Source: Roseimaritima ulvae
GTDB lineage: Bacteria; Planctomycetota; Planctomycetia; Pirellulales; Pirellulaceae
Assembly (NCBI RefSeq): GCF_008065135.1
Contig: NZ_CP042914.1
Coordinates: forward strand, 3,472,001-3,536,000
DNA: 64,000 nucleotides
Direction: 5' to 3'
Numbering within the stretch: the first letter of the stretch is position 1; every line of letters starts with the position of its first letter. The position numbers were made by a program, and so were the translations under genes. The notes beneath the pieces were generated by a model that searched no databases, was not told the DNA's origin, and saw nothing but the letters and a program-made list of their open reading frames with translations. This document shows positions 16,913 through 27,072 of the stretch, piece by piece.

Positions 16913-18079
16913 TTAAGGCAGGTTGTCCTGCAGCGTCAGCTTTTCGCTGAAGTTGGTGATGTTATCCAAGTGGCTGTTTTCGTAAGACGAATTCAACGAG
17001 CGTTCTTGGAAACCGTTCAGGTCAGCGGAAAAACCATTCGTTAGATTGATATACATCTCTGACGCACTGCCTTTCGACGGGTCACAGGCGATCGCTTGGC
17101 CGGTCTCCGCAATGAAATAGGCCGGCATGTTGGAGTTCCCCGGATTAAAGGCCAAGTTGCCAAAATGGTCGTCCTGCCCCGCCGAGATGACTTGGAACGA
17201 ATCCGGGTTCTGCCACCTTAAGGCTTCCGGCACGTTGGCCGCGGTAAAGCTGCCTGCGCCCGGTGGGTTGAGATTCGTTTTGTAGGGGCGGACGGCGCCC
17301 CAATTGGTGTCGGCATAACCGTTGTAGGGCAAGTCTCCGATTGGACTGTCGACCACATACCCGTAAGTGCGGCTGTCGAAGTAGACGTACGGGGCCTGCC
17401 GACGATTGGGAACGTAGACGGGGATCAGGTCGCCTCGGGCGGTTGGTCCGTTGTCGTCGTTGGACAAAACGCGATTGGACGTGCTGACCGGAGCCGTGGG
17501 GTTGGGCAGTTGGGCCAGGGTCAAACGCGTGATGTCCAGCTCCATCCGCGGGCTATTGCGATCGATGTTGTATTGATAACTGTCCGGGTCGACGGGGCTG
17601 TCCGTGCCGGCGGTACCGACAAACTGGAAGGGACCGCCGGGGCCGGTGAAGGGTCGACTCTCGTCGGCGCTCAATCCACCCAGGAACAGCACGATGGCTT
17701 CGGCGCGGTCGATGGCGGCGGGATAAAACGTGCTGCCCGAAGGGCTGTTGCTGGCCGCCACGTTGGGTTCGTGGCACATGTTGTACAGCAGCGTGCGGTC
17801 GACCGCCGAGATCCGTGGGAAGGCTTTGTTAAGGTGCCGATTCATCACAACCCAACTGCTGCCATCGGGCGGCAGGTCGCCGTAAGCGGTGGCGTAGTTA
17901 TTGGCCGCCTTTTCGATCTCGGTGATCTCCATGCGAATCGACGCATTGCTGGCCCGGCGTTGGACCATCCCGATCGTGGGGATCGCGATCCCGGCCAGTA
18001 CGGCGATGATCGTGATCACCACTAACAATTCGACCAGCGTAAAACCACCGGCCGCAGGCTTGGGGTGACAGCGTTTCAT
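16913..18079 (-). CDS. GspG-like pseudopilin (candidate major pseudopilin)
   Basis: 388 residues from ATG at 18079 (MKRCHPKPAAGG), preferred over TTG at 18100 because GAAGGAACT lies at correct spacing. The prepilin site G-G|F-T-L-V-E-L-L-V-V-I-T-I-I is canonical and the following helix AVLAGIAIPTIGMVQRRA matches GspG. A helical region (RMEITEIEKAANNYATAYGDLPPDG) corresponds to the GspG signature region in which short peptides and Pro-Pro-D/G are common. The rest is unassigned. Length is well above the usual 140-150 residues. It is the first pseudopilin after GspF in the operon, the position normally held by gspG. A 200-bp REP cluster separates it from gspF, so expression relative to the ATPases could differ. 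Confidence 0.83.
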   Translation of the reverse strand: MKRCHPKPAAGGFTLVELLVVITIIAVLAGIAIPTIGMVQRRASNASIRMEITEIEKAANNYATAYGDLPPDGSSWVVMNRHLNKAFPRISAVDRTLLYNMCHEPNVAASNSPSGSTFYPAAIDRAEAIVLFLGGLSADESRPFTGPGGPFQFVGTAGTDSPVDPDSYQYNIDRNSPRMELDITRLTLAQLPNPTAPVSTSNRVLSNDDNGPTARGDLIPVYVPNRRQAPYVYFDSRTYGYVVDSPIGDLPYNGYADTNWGAVRPYKTNLNPPGAGSFTAANVPEALRWQNPDSFQVISAGQDDHFGNLAFNPGNSNMPAYFIAETGQAIACDPSKGSASEMYINLTNGFSADLNGFQERSLNSSYENSHLDNITNFSEKLTLQDNLP

Positions 18080-18127
18080 GACAGCAGTTCCTTCAGACAA
18101 GTGTGGTTTTCAATTCCGTCGTGCTTC

Positions 18128-18290
18128 GTAGCTACGCTCGCCAGAGCGTGGGTGGCAGCGGCCGACATTCGCCATGCCGCTACGTCTACTCGGTTCCACC
18201 GCAAACGGCGACGGTAGCTACGTGTTTCGGGTCCACCGTCTGGCGACGGTAGCTACGATTCTTTTCCCACCGTCTGGCGACGGTAGCTAC
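18128..18290. repeat. REP cluster between gspF-like and gspG-like genes
   Basis: GTAG-headed hairpins at 18128-18151 (+), 18196-18221 (-, irregular), 18233-18256 (-) and 18267-18290 (-). It fills most of the 226-bp gap between the two genes and contains nothing else recognisable. Such hairpins within an operon can act as RNA-processing or 3'-stability elements. Confidence 0.9.
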
Positions 18291-18305
18291 GTGTTTCGGT
18301 TGGGC

Positions 18306-19745
18306 CTACCCTAAGCCGCTGATCAGACCCACCAAGGGCATGAACAAACTGATCACGATGAAGCCCACCGCCAGACCCAGGAACACGATCATGATCGGTT
18401 CCATCATCGCCAACAGACCATCGGTCAAGGTGCGGACCTCTTCGTCATAGGTGTCGGCCACCTTGTACAACATGGTGTCCAGCTCACCGGTTTCTTCACC
18501 CACGTCGACCATGTTGACCACCAGGTCGTCGACGACGCGTTCTTTGTATTTCAGCATGTACAGTAGCAAGGCGATCACCGTGCCGAGGGTGGCCGTACCG
18601 ACACTGATCATGTACAGCGTGTTGACCATGTTGGGGTCTTTGCCCAGCGAGGTACCGCCGGACGTCATGGCCACCGACAGCATCAGCAGCCCCGGAAAGG
18701 CGCCCATCAAAATCCAGAACATCAAAGCCATCGGGTGGAAGCCTGGCACGCTGTTTTCACGCAGCGGTTTGCTGATCACTTCCCCTTGGCGGATGGCATC
18801 GGCGACGCGAGCGAACAAGCGTTCGAACATCGCGTTGCCGGAGGTTTCACGGGTGATGTTCAGGGCTTCCAAAATCGGCACGCCGCTGGACACCAAGGTA
18901 CCGAGCGTCCGCGTGGTACGAGCCAGGATGTTCTTTTCCACCAAGCCGCCGATGATCGGCACCTTGATCATGAATTGGTCGAAGCCCATGCGTCCGTGGC
19001 GGAATTTCCGCAGCAGCTTGATCAGCATGAACATGCTCAGCGGGATCAGCAGCAACAGGAACCAGTAGAACTTCAGGTACTCGGCGATGGCGATCAGCAA
19101 CACCGTCGGTGCCGGCAGGTCCAGTTCGAACTCTTCGAACATTTCCTGGAACGTGGGCACGATGAAGACCATGATGAAAATCAGGATCGCGATGGCGACA
19201 AAAATCACCACGCAGGGGTAGATCATGGCCCCTTTGACTTTTCGTTTCAGCGACTCGCCGCGTTCGAGGAAGTCGGCCAAACGTTGCAGGATGGTTTCCA
19301 GAGCACCACCGGCCTCGCCGGCTTTGATCATGTTGACGTACAGTCGCGTGAACACCTTGGGCGATTTGCTCATCGCTTCGCTGAGCGTCGCTCCGCCTTC
19401 GATCTCTTCGCAAACGTCCTGCAGCGAGTTTTTCAGTTTGCCGGGTTTTTGGTTGTTTTCCAGAATCTTGAGGCTGCGGAGGATCGGCAGCCCGGCGTCT
19501 TGCAGGATCGACAGCTGCCGCGTGAAGGCGCAGATGTGTTTGGTTTTGGCTTTGCCGAGAGCGAAGGGGCGTTTCTTTTTGCCGCTCGCCGTGGTGCCTG
19601 CGGCCGCTTTTTTCAGCGAGATCTTGGTGACGAAGTAACCCATCGACCGGATGGTCGTTTGAGCTTCCTCTTCACTGGGCGCATCGATCTCGTCGCGGAT
19701 CTCTTGACCCGTTGCGTCCATCGCTTCGAATTGGAACGTAGGCAT
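18306..19745 (-). CDS. gspF: GspF/PilC inner-membrane platform protein with a membrane-spanning insertion
   Basis: 479 residues. An N-terminal MPTFQFEAMDATG domain is followed by two T2SSF repeats: about residues 70-195 (FTRQLSILQDAGLPILRSL ... GEAGGALETIL ... MIYPCVV) and from about 273 (ARTTRTLGTLVSSGVPILEAL ... VGEETGELDTML ... MEPIMIVFLG). Classical transmembrane segments lie at about 177-197, 222-243 and 449-473. Between P338-M-A-L and V-N-M-V-D-V-G-E-E-T-G (residues about 340-408) there is an extra segment of about 68 residues with two further hydrophobic stretches (340-360 and 376-399), splitting the second repeat where family members go straight from the F-P-P-M block to the VGEETG block. 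It anchors the extension ATPase in the inner membrane. GAGAG precedes the ATG. Confidence 0.93.
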   Translation of the reverse strand: MPTFQFEAMDATGQEIRDEIDAPSEEEAQTTIRSMGYFVTKISLKKAAAGTTASGKKKRPFALGKAKTKHICAFTRQLSILQDAGLPILRSLKILENNQKPGKLKNSLQDVCEEIEGGATLSEAMSKSPKVFTRLYVNMIKAGEAGGALETILQRLADFLERGESLKRKVKGAMIYPCVVIFVAIAILIFIMVFIVPTFQEMFEEFELDLPAPTVLLIAIAEYLKFYWFLLLLIPLSMFMLIKLLRKFRHGRMGFDQFMIKVPIIGGLVEKNILARTTRTLGTLVSSGVPILEALNITRETSGNAMFERLFARVADAIRQGEVISKPLRENSVPGFHPMALMFWILMGAFPGLLMLSVAMTSGGTSLGKDPNMVNTLYMISVGTATLGTVIALLLYMLKYKERVVDDLVVNMVDVGEETGELDTMLYKVADTYDEEVRTLTDGLLAMMEPIMIVFLGLAVGFIVISLFMPLVGLISGLG

Positions 19746-19791
19746 CGCAATCTCTCGTGACTATGTTTCGAACCATCAATAATGTTGCCAA

Positions 19792-19922
19792 GGTCGTCGT
19801 TCGCTCCGCGAACGCAACGGATTTTTTGGTCGTCGTTCGCTCCGCGAACGGAACGGTTTTTTCGTAATGTTCGCGGAGCGAACAACGACCATGCGTAATG
19901 TTCGCGGAGCGAACAACGACCA
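19792..19922. repeat. Palindromic array, two direct and two inverted copies, between gspF and pilB
   Basis: The unit GGTCGTCGTTCGCTCCGCG AACG is a small hairpin (CGTTCGC/GCGAACG around TCC). Two copies on the plus strand (from 19792 and about 19837) face two copies on the minus strand (about 19868-19890 and 19901-19922), so the whole segment can fold as one long hairpin or as four small ones. It fills the 177-bp gap and abuts the pilB stop codon at 19923. Confidence 0.92.
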
Positions 19923-21638
<1,716 letters not shown>

Positions 21639-21639
21639 G

Positions 21640-22746
21640 TTAGTCGTCTCCAAGTACTTCGGGTTCGTCGATGACCCCGCGTCGCGCTTGCACGATCCGC
21701 TTGGCCAGGTCGTCCGGCCGCTGAGCTTTGCTCAACACGTCTTCGACGGTGACTTTTTCTTCCGACCACAACTTGAATAGGGCGTCGTCCATCAGCTGCA
21801 TGCCCAGCTTGGCACCGGTTTGGATCGCACTATTGATGCGGAAGGTTTTGTTTTCGCGAATCAGGTTGCCGATGCCCGGCGTGACCACCAACACCTCGTA
21901 AGCCGCCACGCGGCCGCCGCCGATGCGAGGCAGCAGGGTCTGGGCCACGACGCCGATCAGCGAACTGGCCAACTGGGTGCGGATCTGGTCCTGCAGGTTG
22001 CCTGGGAAAGCATCGATCACGCGGTTGACCGTGCCCTGGGCACTGTTGGTGTGCAGGGTGCCAAACACAATGTGACCGGTTTCGGCCGCGCTGATGGCCG
22101 CTTCAATCGTTTCCAAATCCCGCAGCTCGCCGACCAGGATCACGTCCGGGTCCTGCCGCAAAGCTCGCCGAATCGCTTCGGCAAAGCTGGGCACGTCGAC
22201 GCCCACCTCGCGTTGGTTGACCGTGCTGCGAATGTGTTCGTGATAAAACTCGATCGGGTCCTCGATCGTGATGATGTGGTGATCGTGCGTCTCGTTGATC
22301 AGGTTCACCAGGCTGGCCAGCGTCGTGCTCTTGCCGCTACCAGTGGGGCCGGTGACCAGGAAAAGTCCACGTGGCCGCATCACCAATTTGACGACAGAAT
22401 CGGGCAACCCCAGCTGCTCGGGGGTCAGTTTGTCGTTGGGGATCTGCCGCAGCACCATCGAGATCGAGCCGCGCTGCTTGAACACCGACACGCGGAAGCG
22501 AGCCATCTCGCCGAAAGCGAACCCGAAGTCGGCGCTGCCGGTCTCTTGGAGTTCACGTTGGCAACGCTCCGGCGTGATGCTTTTCATCAGCCCCACGGTG
22601 TCTTCGTTTTCCAACACCTTGGTTTCCAGCTTCCGCATCCGGCCGTGCAAGCGGAACACCGGCGGCTGGCCGACCACAATATGGATATCGCTCACACCCT
22701 GCTTGACCGCAGCTTGCAACAGTTTGTCAATCAGCACGGTAGCCAT
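21640..22746 (-). CDS. pilT: PilT-type retraction ATPase
   Basis: 368 residues, normal for PilT. Seen: KQGVSDIHIVVGQPPVFRLHG at the N-terminus, Walker A GPTGSGKSTTLAS, Asp box ITIEDPIEFYHEH, Walker B DPDVILVGELRDLET, His box GHIVFGTLHTNSA, and the A-I-R-x-x-L-R-Q-D-P block (AIRRALRQDP). It lacks the tetra-Cys zinc module, as expected for PilT. AAGGACCCCC precedes the ATG. It powers pilus retraction; its presence between two extension ATPases argues that the system makes a retractable type IV pilus or pilus-like fibre rather than only a type II secretion pseudopilus. Its stop is one base before the pilB start. Confidence 0.96.
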   Translation of the reverse strand: MATVLIDKLLQAAVKQGVSDIHIVVGQPPVFRLHGRMRKLETKVLENEDTVGLMKSITPERCQRELQETGSADFGFAFGEMARFRVSVFKQRGSISMVLRQIPNDKLTPEQLGLPDSVVKLVMRPRGLFLVTGPTGSGKSTTLASLVNLINETHDHHIITIEDPIEFYHEHIRSTVNQREVGVDVPSFAEAIRRALRQDPDVILVGELRDLETIEAAISAAETGHIVFGTLHTNSAQGTVNRVIDAFPGNLQDQIRTQLASSLIGVVAQTLLPRIGGGRVAAYEVLVVTPGIGNLIRENKTFRINSAIQTGAKLGMQLMDDALFKLWSEEKVTVEDVLSKAQRPDDLAKRIVQARRGVIDEPEVLGDD

Positions 22747-23150
22747 GACGGGGGTCCTTGTGCGGCCGCTCGAGCGAACTGGGGTGGTGCCGATTTACCA
22801 GAAAGCAGGAACAGACAGGCGGGTGCGGAGGCGAAAAGCGTATATGAAAAGCAGGCGAAGCTCGTCTTGCCTGTTGCAAGCATTATGGTACGGAGCCGCC
22901 GAAACACCAAATTTTCCCACCAATTTGCTCACGACCGGACAATTCGGTTCACCTGCCGGCCCCGCGGATGCTGGGCCGCTGCGCCCTCCGCGGGCCGGCC
23001 ACCGGACATGGCAAGTCGCACCGGCCGACCGTCTGCTGGGAATCCTGCGCTCCGTCCAATGGCGGCGGCGAACCAACCGCAATGCGGCTGGTGTTAACGG
23101 CAGATTGACGGCCCTTGGCGAGTAAGTTCAGACGGGCCGGTTTGCCAGCA
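22747..23150. other. Gap between the second gspE and pilT with a large hairpin
   Basis: No gene is supported. The main structure is an inverted repeat at 22955-22999: GCCGGCCCCGCGGA pairs with TCCGCGGGCCGGC around an 18-base loop, without a T-tract. It may be a regulatory or partly terminating hairpin. A separate promoter for pilT-pilB could lie in the AT-richer part near 22840-22930, but I cannot assign one. Confidence 0.5.
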
Positions 23151-24908
23151 TTAGTTCAGTTCTTTGACCAGGTGTTCAAGCGCCAGGAAGTCCTGTTCGG
23201 TGCGTTTGGCGACCCGATACACCTCTTCGAAAGTCGTGATGCCGCGGAGCACTTTTCGCATTCCGTCCGCGTATAACGTGGTCATTCCCTGTTCGATCGC
23301 CGCCTTGCGGATTTCCTGCGTGGGGCTGGCCTGGAACATCATTTCGCGGATCCGGCTGGTGACCATCATCAGCTCGTAGATGCCCAGGCGTCCGCGGTAG
23401 CCGCTGCGTTGGCAATAGCTGCAGCCTTTGCCCTTAGCAAACTCGGCGTGCTTAACCAGTTCGGGGGGCAGGCCCGCATCGTCGATCACGCTTTGTGGGG
23501 GCTTGTAGGACTGCTTGCAGCGGGGGCAGATGGTCCGTACCAAACGCTGAGCCAGGACCGCGATGACGCTGCTGGCCACCAGATAGGAGGGTACACCGAT
23601 GTCCACCATTCGCGTGATGGCACTGGGCGCATCGTTCGTGTGCAGCGTACTAAATACCAAGTGTCCAGTCAGGCTGGCCTGAATCCCCATCGATGCGGTC
23701 TCGGTATCACGCATCTCCCCGACCAGAATAATATTTGGAGCCTGTCGCAGCATGGAGCGGATGATGAGAGCGAAGTCGAGGCCGATATTGTGTCGAACTT
23801 CGACTTGGTTGATGCCGGGCAGGTAATATTCGACCGGGTCTTCGGCGGTGATGATCTTCCGGTCGGGGCGGTTTAGGGCATTTAGGGACGCATAGAGCGT
23901 GGTGGTTTTGCCGCTTCCCGTGGGGCCGGTGACGAGGATGATGCCGTTGGGGCGTTTGATTAGGGAGTTAAAATCGCGGAAGTCTTTGTCGGCCAAGCCA
24001 AGTTGCCGGGTGCCGACTTTGATATTGTCTTTGTCCAGCAGTCGCATCACGACCGATTGGCCGTGGTTGGTAGGGATGATGCTGACGCGGAGGTCGAGTT
24101 CTTTGTCGCCGACGGTGATTTTGATCCGTCCGTCCTGGGGGCGGCGGCGTTCGGAGATATCCATTTTGGCCAGGATCTTGATACGGGAGACGAGGCTACC
24201 GAGCATCCGGCGGGGGGGGCTATCGCGTTCGACGCAGACACCGTCGATGCGATAGCGGATCCGCACGCGTTCTTCGAAGGGTTCGACGTGGATGTCCGAG
24301 GCCCGCAGCTGGACGGCTTCCTGGATCATCAAGTGCACCAGTTTGACGACAGGGGGACTGTTTTCGTCCATGTCGCCATCGTCGCCGCCGACGTCATCGG
24401 CTTCGCTGGTTTCGGTGAAGTCGATGGCGGTATCGGTGAATTCTTGCAGCATCGAGTCGGCCGATTCCCCTTCGACCTGCCCGTAGTATTGGTTGATCGC
24501 TTCCTGGATCGATTCTTTGGCGGCCATCGCCGTTTCGATCTTTTTATTCAGGATGAACCGCAGTTTTTCGCTGGTTTCCAAGTCGAATGGGTCGGCGACC
24601 AGGACTTTCAGGGCCCCGTCGGCTTCGGCGAAGGGCAGGACCATATTTTCGCGGGCCACCGATTCGGGCACCAGTTCGATAATATGTTCGGGGATCCGGG
24701 TTTGGCGGAGATCGACGTAGGGGACGTTGTGGAATTTCGCCGTTGCTTCCGCCACTTCTTCGGGCGTTGCATACTCCAGTTTGACCAGCGCTTCGCCGAC
24801 GCTCATCTTGGCATCGGCGGCTACTTTTTCCGATTCGCTCAGCTGATCCAGACTGATCACGCCTTCGTGCAGAAGGATATCAGTAAAATCCTGCATCGTG
24901 CCACTCAT
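23151..24908 (-). CDS. gspE: GspE/PilB extension ATPase (second), first gene of the operon
   Basis: 585 residues from ATG at 24908 (MSGTMQDFTD), preferred to TTG at 24923. An N-terminal MshEN/T2SSE-N domain (about 5-150; VISLDQLSESEK ... YATPEEVAEATAKF) is followed by an acidic linker (DDVGGDDGDMDE) and the ATPase: ASDIHVEPFEERVRIRYRIDG, Walker A GPTGSGKTTTLYASL, Asp box ITAEDPVEYYLPGI, Walker B APNIILVGEMRD, His box GHLVFSTLHTNDA, and zinc cysteines CPRC ... CSYC. Walker B has Ala-Pro-Asn where the first copy has Asp-Pro-Asp. All key residues remain. It differs enough from the 19923-21638 protein to be an old paralogue, so the two may power different fibres or different steps. Confidence 0.95.
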   Translation of the reverse strand: MSGTMQDFTDILLHEGVISLDQLSESEKVAADAKMSVGEALVKLEYATPEEVAEATAKFHNVPYVDLRQTRIPEHIIELVPESVARENMVLPFAEADGALKVLVADPFDLETSEKLRFILNKKIETAMAAKESIQEAINQYYGQVEGESADSMLQEFTDTAIDFTETSEADDVGGDDGDMDENSPPVVKLVHLMIQEAVQLRASDIHVEPFEERVRIRYRIDGVCVERDSPPRRMLGSLVSRIKILAKMDISERRRPQDGRIKITVGDKELDLRVSIIPTNHGQSVVMRLLDKDNIKVGTRQLGLADKDFRDFNSLIKRPNGIILVTGPTGSGKTTTLYASLNALNRPDRKIITAEDPVEYYLPGINQVEVRHNIGLDFALIIRSMLRQAPNIILVGEMRDTETASMGIQASLTGHLVFSTLHTNDAPSAITRMVDIGVPSYLVASSVIAVLAQRLVRTICPRCKQSYKPPQSVIDDAGLPPELVKHAEFAKGKGCSYCQRSGYRGRLGIYELMMVTSRIREMMFQASPTQEIRKAAIEQGMTTLYADGMRKVLRGITTFEEVYRVAKRTEQDFLALEHLVKELN

Positions 24909-25574
24909 GCTTGCATTTCCCAAAGAAGACTAGATCCCCGCCAAAAAGGCCGGCAGGGCATGTTATCTCTAGGATACCATCGGCACCGACATCTTGCGAC
25001 GTTTGCCAGAGTTCGATGTTGAGCACCCCGATCCGTAGCCGAAGTCGCCAGACTTTGGACGGGCCGACTATGCGCGGGGACAGTCCCTGCGCGGGTGGGA
25101 AGGTAGGAAAATTAGGGGTAGGAGAATGGTATTCTGTCTTCCCGCCGGTCATCGCTGGACCGCGCACCTTTTTCTTGTCCTCAATCTTCCTGCCCACTTC
25201 GACCGCGCACCGACTATGCGCGGGGACAGTCCCTGCGCGGGTGGGAGATGCGCGGGGACAGACCCTGCGCCGGTGGGAAGGTAGGAAAATTAGGGGTAGG
25301 AAAATGGTGCCCTGTCTCGCTGCCGGTCACCACTGGACCGCGCATCTTTTTCTTGTCCTCAATCTTCCTGACCACTTCGACCGGCGCCCATTGACCGGGC
25401 ATCATCTTCCTCTCCTATTGCTGCGCCGAGGACCGTCCTCTAGCTCCCTACACGGCGCCGGATTCGGCAAGGGGGCGGCTGAGCTGCTACGATGCGTGAT
25501 GCTCTGCGGTGCGATCTCCGCGGAACGGCTTAGACGACGGGCTTCCAGCTAGCGGGCTTTGGGAAACATATTCG
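24909..25574. repeat. Divergent intergenic region with REP and GGTAGGAAAATT/TTCTTGTCCT repeats
   Basis: Between the pilus operon and the DUF1501 gene. A GTAG hairpin lies at 25035-25058 (arms CCGAAGTC/GACTTTGG). About 25070-25210 and 25245-25400 are two copies of the composite repeat whose landmarks are GGAAGGTAGGAAAATTAGGGG, a CTGTC...CGCCGGTCA segment, and TTCTTGTCCTCAATCTTCCTG. GCGCGGGGACAG sits before or within each copy. No protein is supported. Both flanking genes read outward, so promoters for both must be here. Confidence 0.75.
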
Positions 25575-26951
25575 ATGCTGAACTTAACATCGCGTGGCAG
25601 GGCACATACCTGTGACGGCACCACACGCCGCGACTTTCTTCAAGCCGGCACGCTCGGTGCCATCGGACTCGGCTTGCCTCAATTGCTCGCTGCCAAAGAG
25701 GCTGGCTTGACCGACGAGTCCAAAGATAACCGTTCCTGCATCATGATCTTTAACCTGGGGGCGCCCAGCCAGCTTGATACGTTTGACATGAAGCCTCGGG
25801 CCCCGGCGGAAATTCGCGGGCCCTTTCAACCGATCGCCACCGCGGGGGACTTCCAGGTTTCCGAGATTCTGCCGGGCCACGCTCGGGTCGCAGACAAGTT
25901 CTCCATCGTGCGATCCTGTTATCACGAAGCCGCTGCGGTGCACGACGCTGGTTGGCAAATGATGCAAACCGGGCGGCAATTCGTCGGCGGAGTCAACTAT
26001 CCTCACGCCGGTGCGGTGTTGCAGTACCTCAAAGGCCGCCGGACCGATCTGCCCGCTCACGTCGTCTTGCCGGAAACCATGGGGCGTGGAGGCGGCAATT
26101 TACCCAACGGCCAAGCTGGTGGATTTTTGGGCAAAGCCTACGACCCGTTCGCCTTGATGGCCGATCCCAGTCAACCGAATTTTAAAGTTCCCGATCTGTT
26201 GCCTCCCGACTCCTTGGGCGATGTCCGCATCGACCGTCGCCGGCGGATGCGAGCTGCCATCGAAGGCAAGATGCAGGCCCTGGAAGCCACCGAATCGGCG
26301 GCCTTGCTGGACAAGAACTTCGCGGCGGCCTATCGCTTGATGAACAGTCCGCAAGCTCGTTCGGCCTTTGACCTTGCCAAAGAGCCTGCCGCGGTTCGCG
26401 AGAAGTATGGTATGAACCGCTTCGGCCAATGCTGCTTGCTGGCCCGTCGCTTGGTCGAAGCCGGCGTGCGATTCGTGACCGTCAACACGTTCCTGACCGT
26501 CTTTAACGAAGTCACTTGGGACATCCACGGCAGTAAGCCCTTCACCACGATCGAGGGCATGAAAAACATCGTCGCTCCGATGTACGACCAAGGCTACGCG
26601 GCGCTGATCGAAGACCTGGCGGACCGCGGTCTGTTGGACGACACGATGGTCTGTGGGCTAGCCGAATTCGGCAGGACACCCAAAGTCAACCCGGCAGGCG
26701 GTCGCGATCATTGGCCGCAGTGCTTCAGTTGCACGTTTGCCGGGGGAGGCGTGCAGGGGGGCCGCGCGATTGGCGCGAGCGACCCGATCGGCGGCGTTCC
26801 CGCGGATCGCCCGGCCCCGCCCAGCGAGATCATCGCCACGATCTTTCACAGCCTGGGACTGGACTTGCACGCCGAATTGCCGGGCCCCGGCGGGCGTCCG
26901 TTCCCCTTGGTCGATTTTGGCACTCGCGAAATCCGCGAATTGTTTAATTAG
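25575..26951 (+). CDS. DUF1501 family Tat-exported protein (sulfatase-like fold)
   Basis: 458 residues from ATG at 25575 (MLNLTSRGR); an upstream in-frame ATG at 25509 would add 22 non-conserved residues. A Tat signal T-R-R-D-F-L-Q-A-G-T-L-G-A-I-G-L-G-L is present. The body carries the DUF1501 pattern: IMIFNLGAPSQLDTFDMKPRAPAEIRGPF, then FSIVRSCYHEAAAVHDAGWQMMQTG, and near the end GLAEFGRTPKVNPAGGRDHWPQCFS, the region that corresponds to metal ligands in alkaline-phosphatase/sulfatase-superfamily proteins. DUF1501 genes in Planctomycetes are regularly paired with DUF1549/DUF1553 genes, as here (the next gene starts 121 bp on). The substrate is unknown; polysaccharide or sulfated-compound breakdown is often suggested but not shown. 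Confidence 0.92.
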   Translation: MLNLTSRGRAHTCDGTTRRDFLQAGTLGAIGLGLPQLLAAKEAGLTDESKDNRSCIMIFNLGAPSQLDTFDMKPRAPAEIRGPFQPIATAGDFQVSEILPGHARVADKFSIVRSCYHEAAAVHDAGWQMMQTGRQFVGGVNYPHAGAVLQYLKGRRTDLPAHVVLPETMGRGGGNLPNGQAGGFLGKAYDPFALMADPSQPNFKVPDLLPPDSLGDVRIDRRRRMRAAIEGKMQALEATESAALLDKNFAAAYRLMNSPQARSAFDLAKEPAAVREKYGMNRFGQCCLLARRLVEAGVRFVTVNTFLTVFNEVTWDIHGSKPFTTIEGMKNIVAPMYDQGYAALIEDLADRGLLDDTMVCGLAEFGRTPKVNPAGGRDHWPQCFSCTFAGGGVQGGRAIGASDPIGGVPADRPAPPSEIIATIFHSLGLDLHAELPGPGGRPFPLVDFGTREIRELFN

Positions 26952-26975
26952 GCTCGGTCCAAATTTAAGTTTTGG

Positions 26976-27042
26976 GTAGCCGATCTCGCCAGAGATTGGG
27001 TCAGGGCGGCATCAAACTCCAAAGTCTGGCGACTTCGGCTAC
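26976..27042. repeat. Facing REP pair between DUF1501 and DUF1549 genes
   Basis: One hairpin on the plus strand (26976-26999, arms CCGATCTC/GAGATTGG) and one on the minus strand (27019-27042, arms CCGAAGTC/GACTTTGG), both with GTAG head and GCCA loop. The first has changed stem bases on both arms compared with the common type. Confidence 0.92.
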
Positions 27043-27072
27043 GGCCATACCCCCGCTTGTTGAGAGAAACAC

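Noticed and set aside
22795-23082. A 95-codon minus-strand ORF between the second gspE and pilT
   Set aside because: It runs through the large GC hairpin, is Arg/Pro-rich and lacks a start with a ribosome site.
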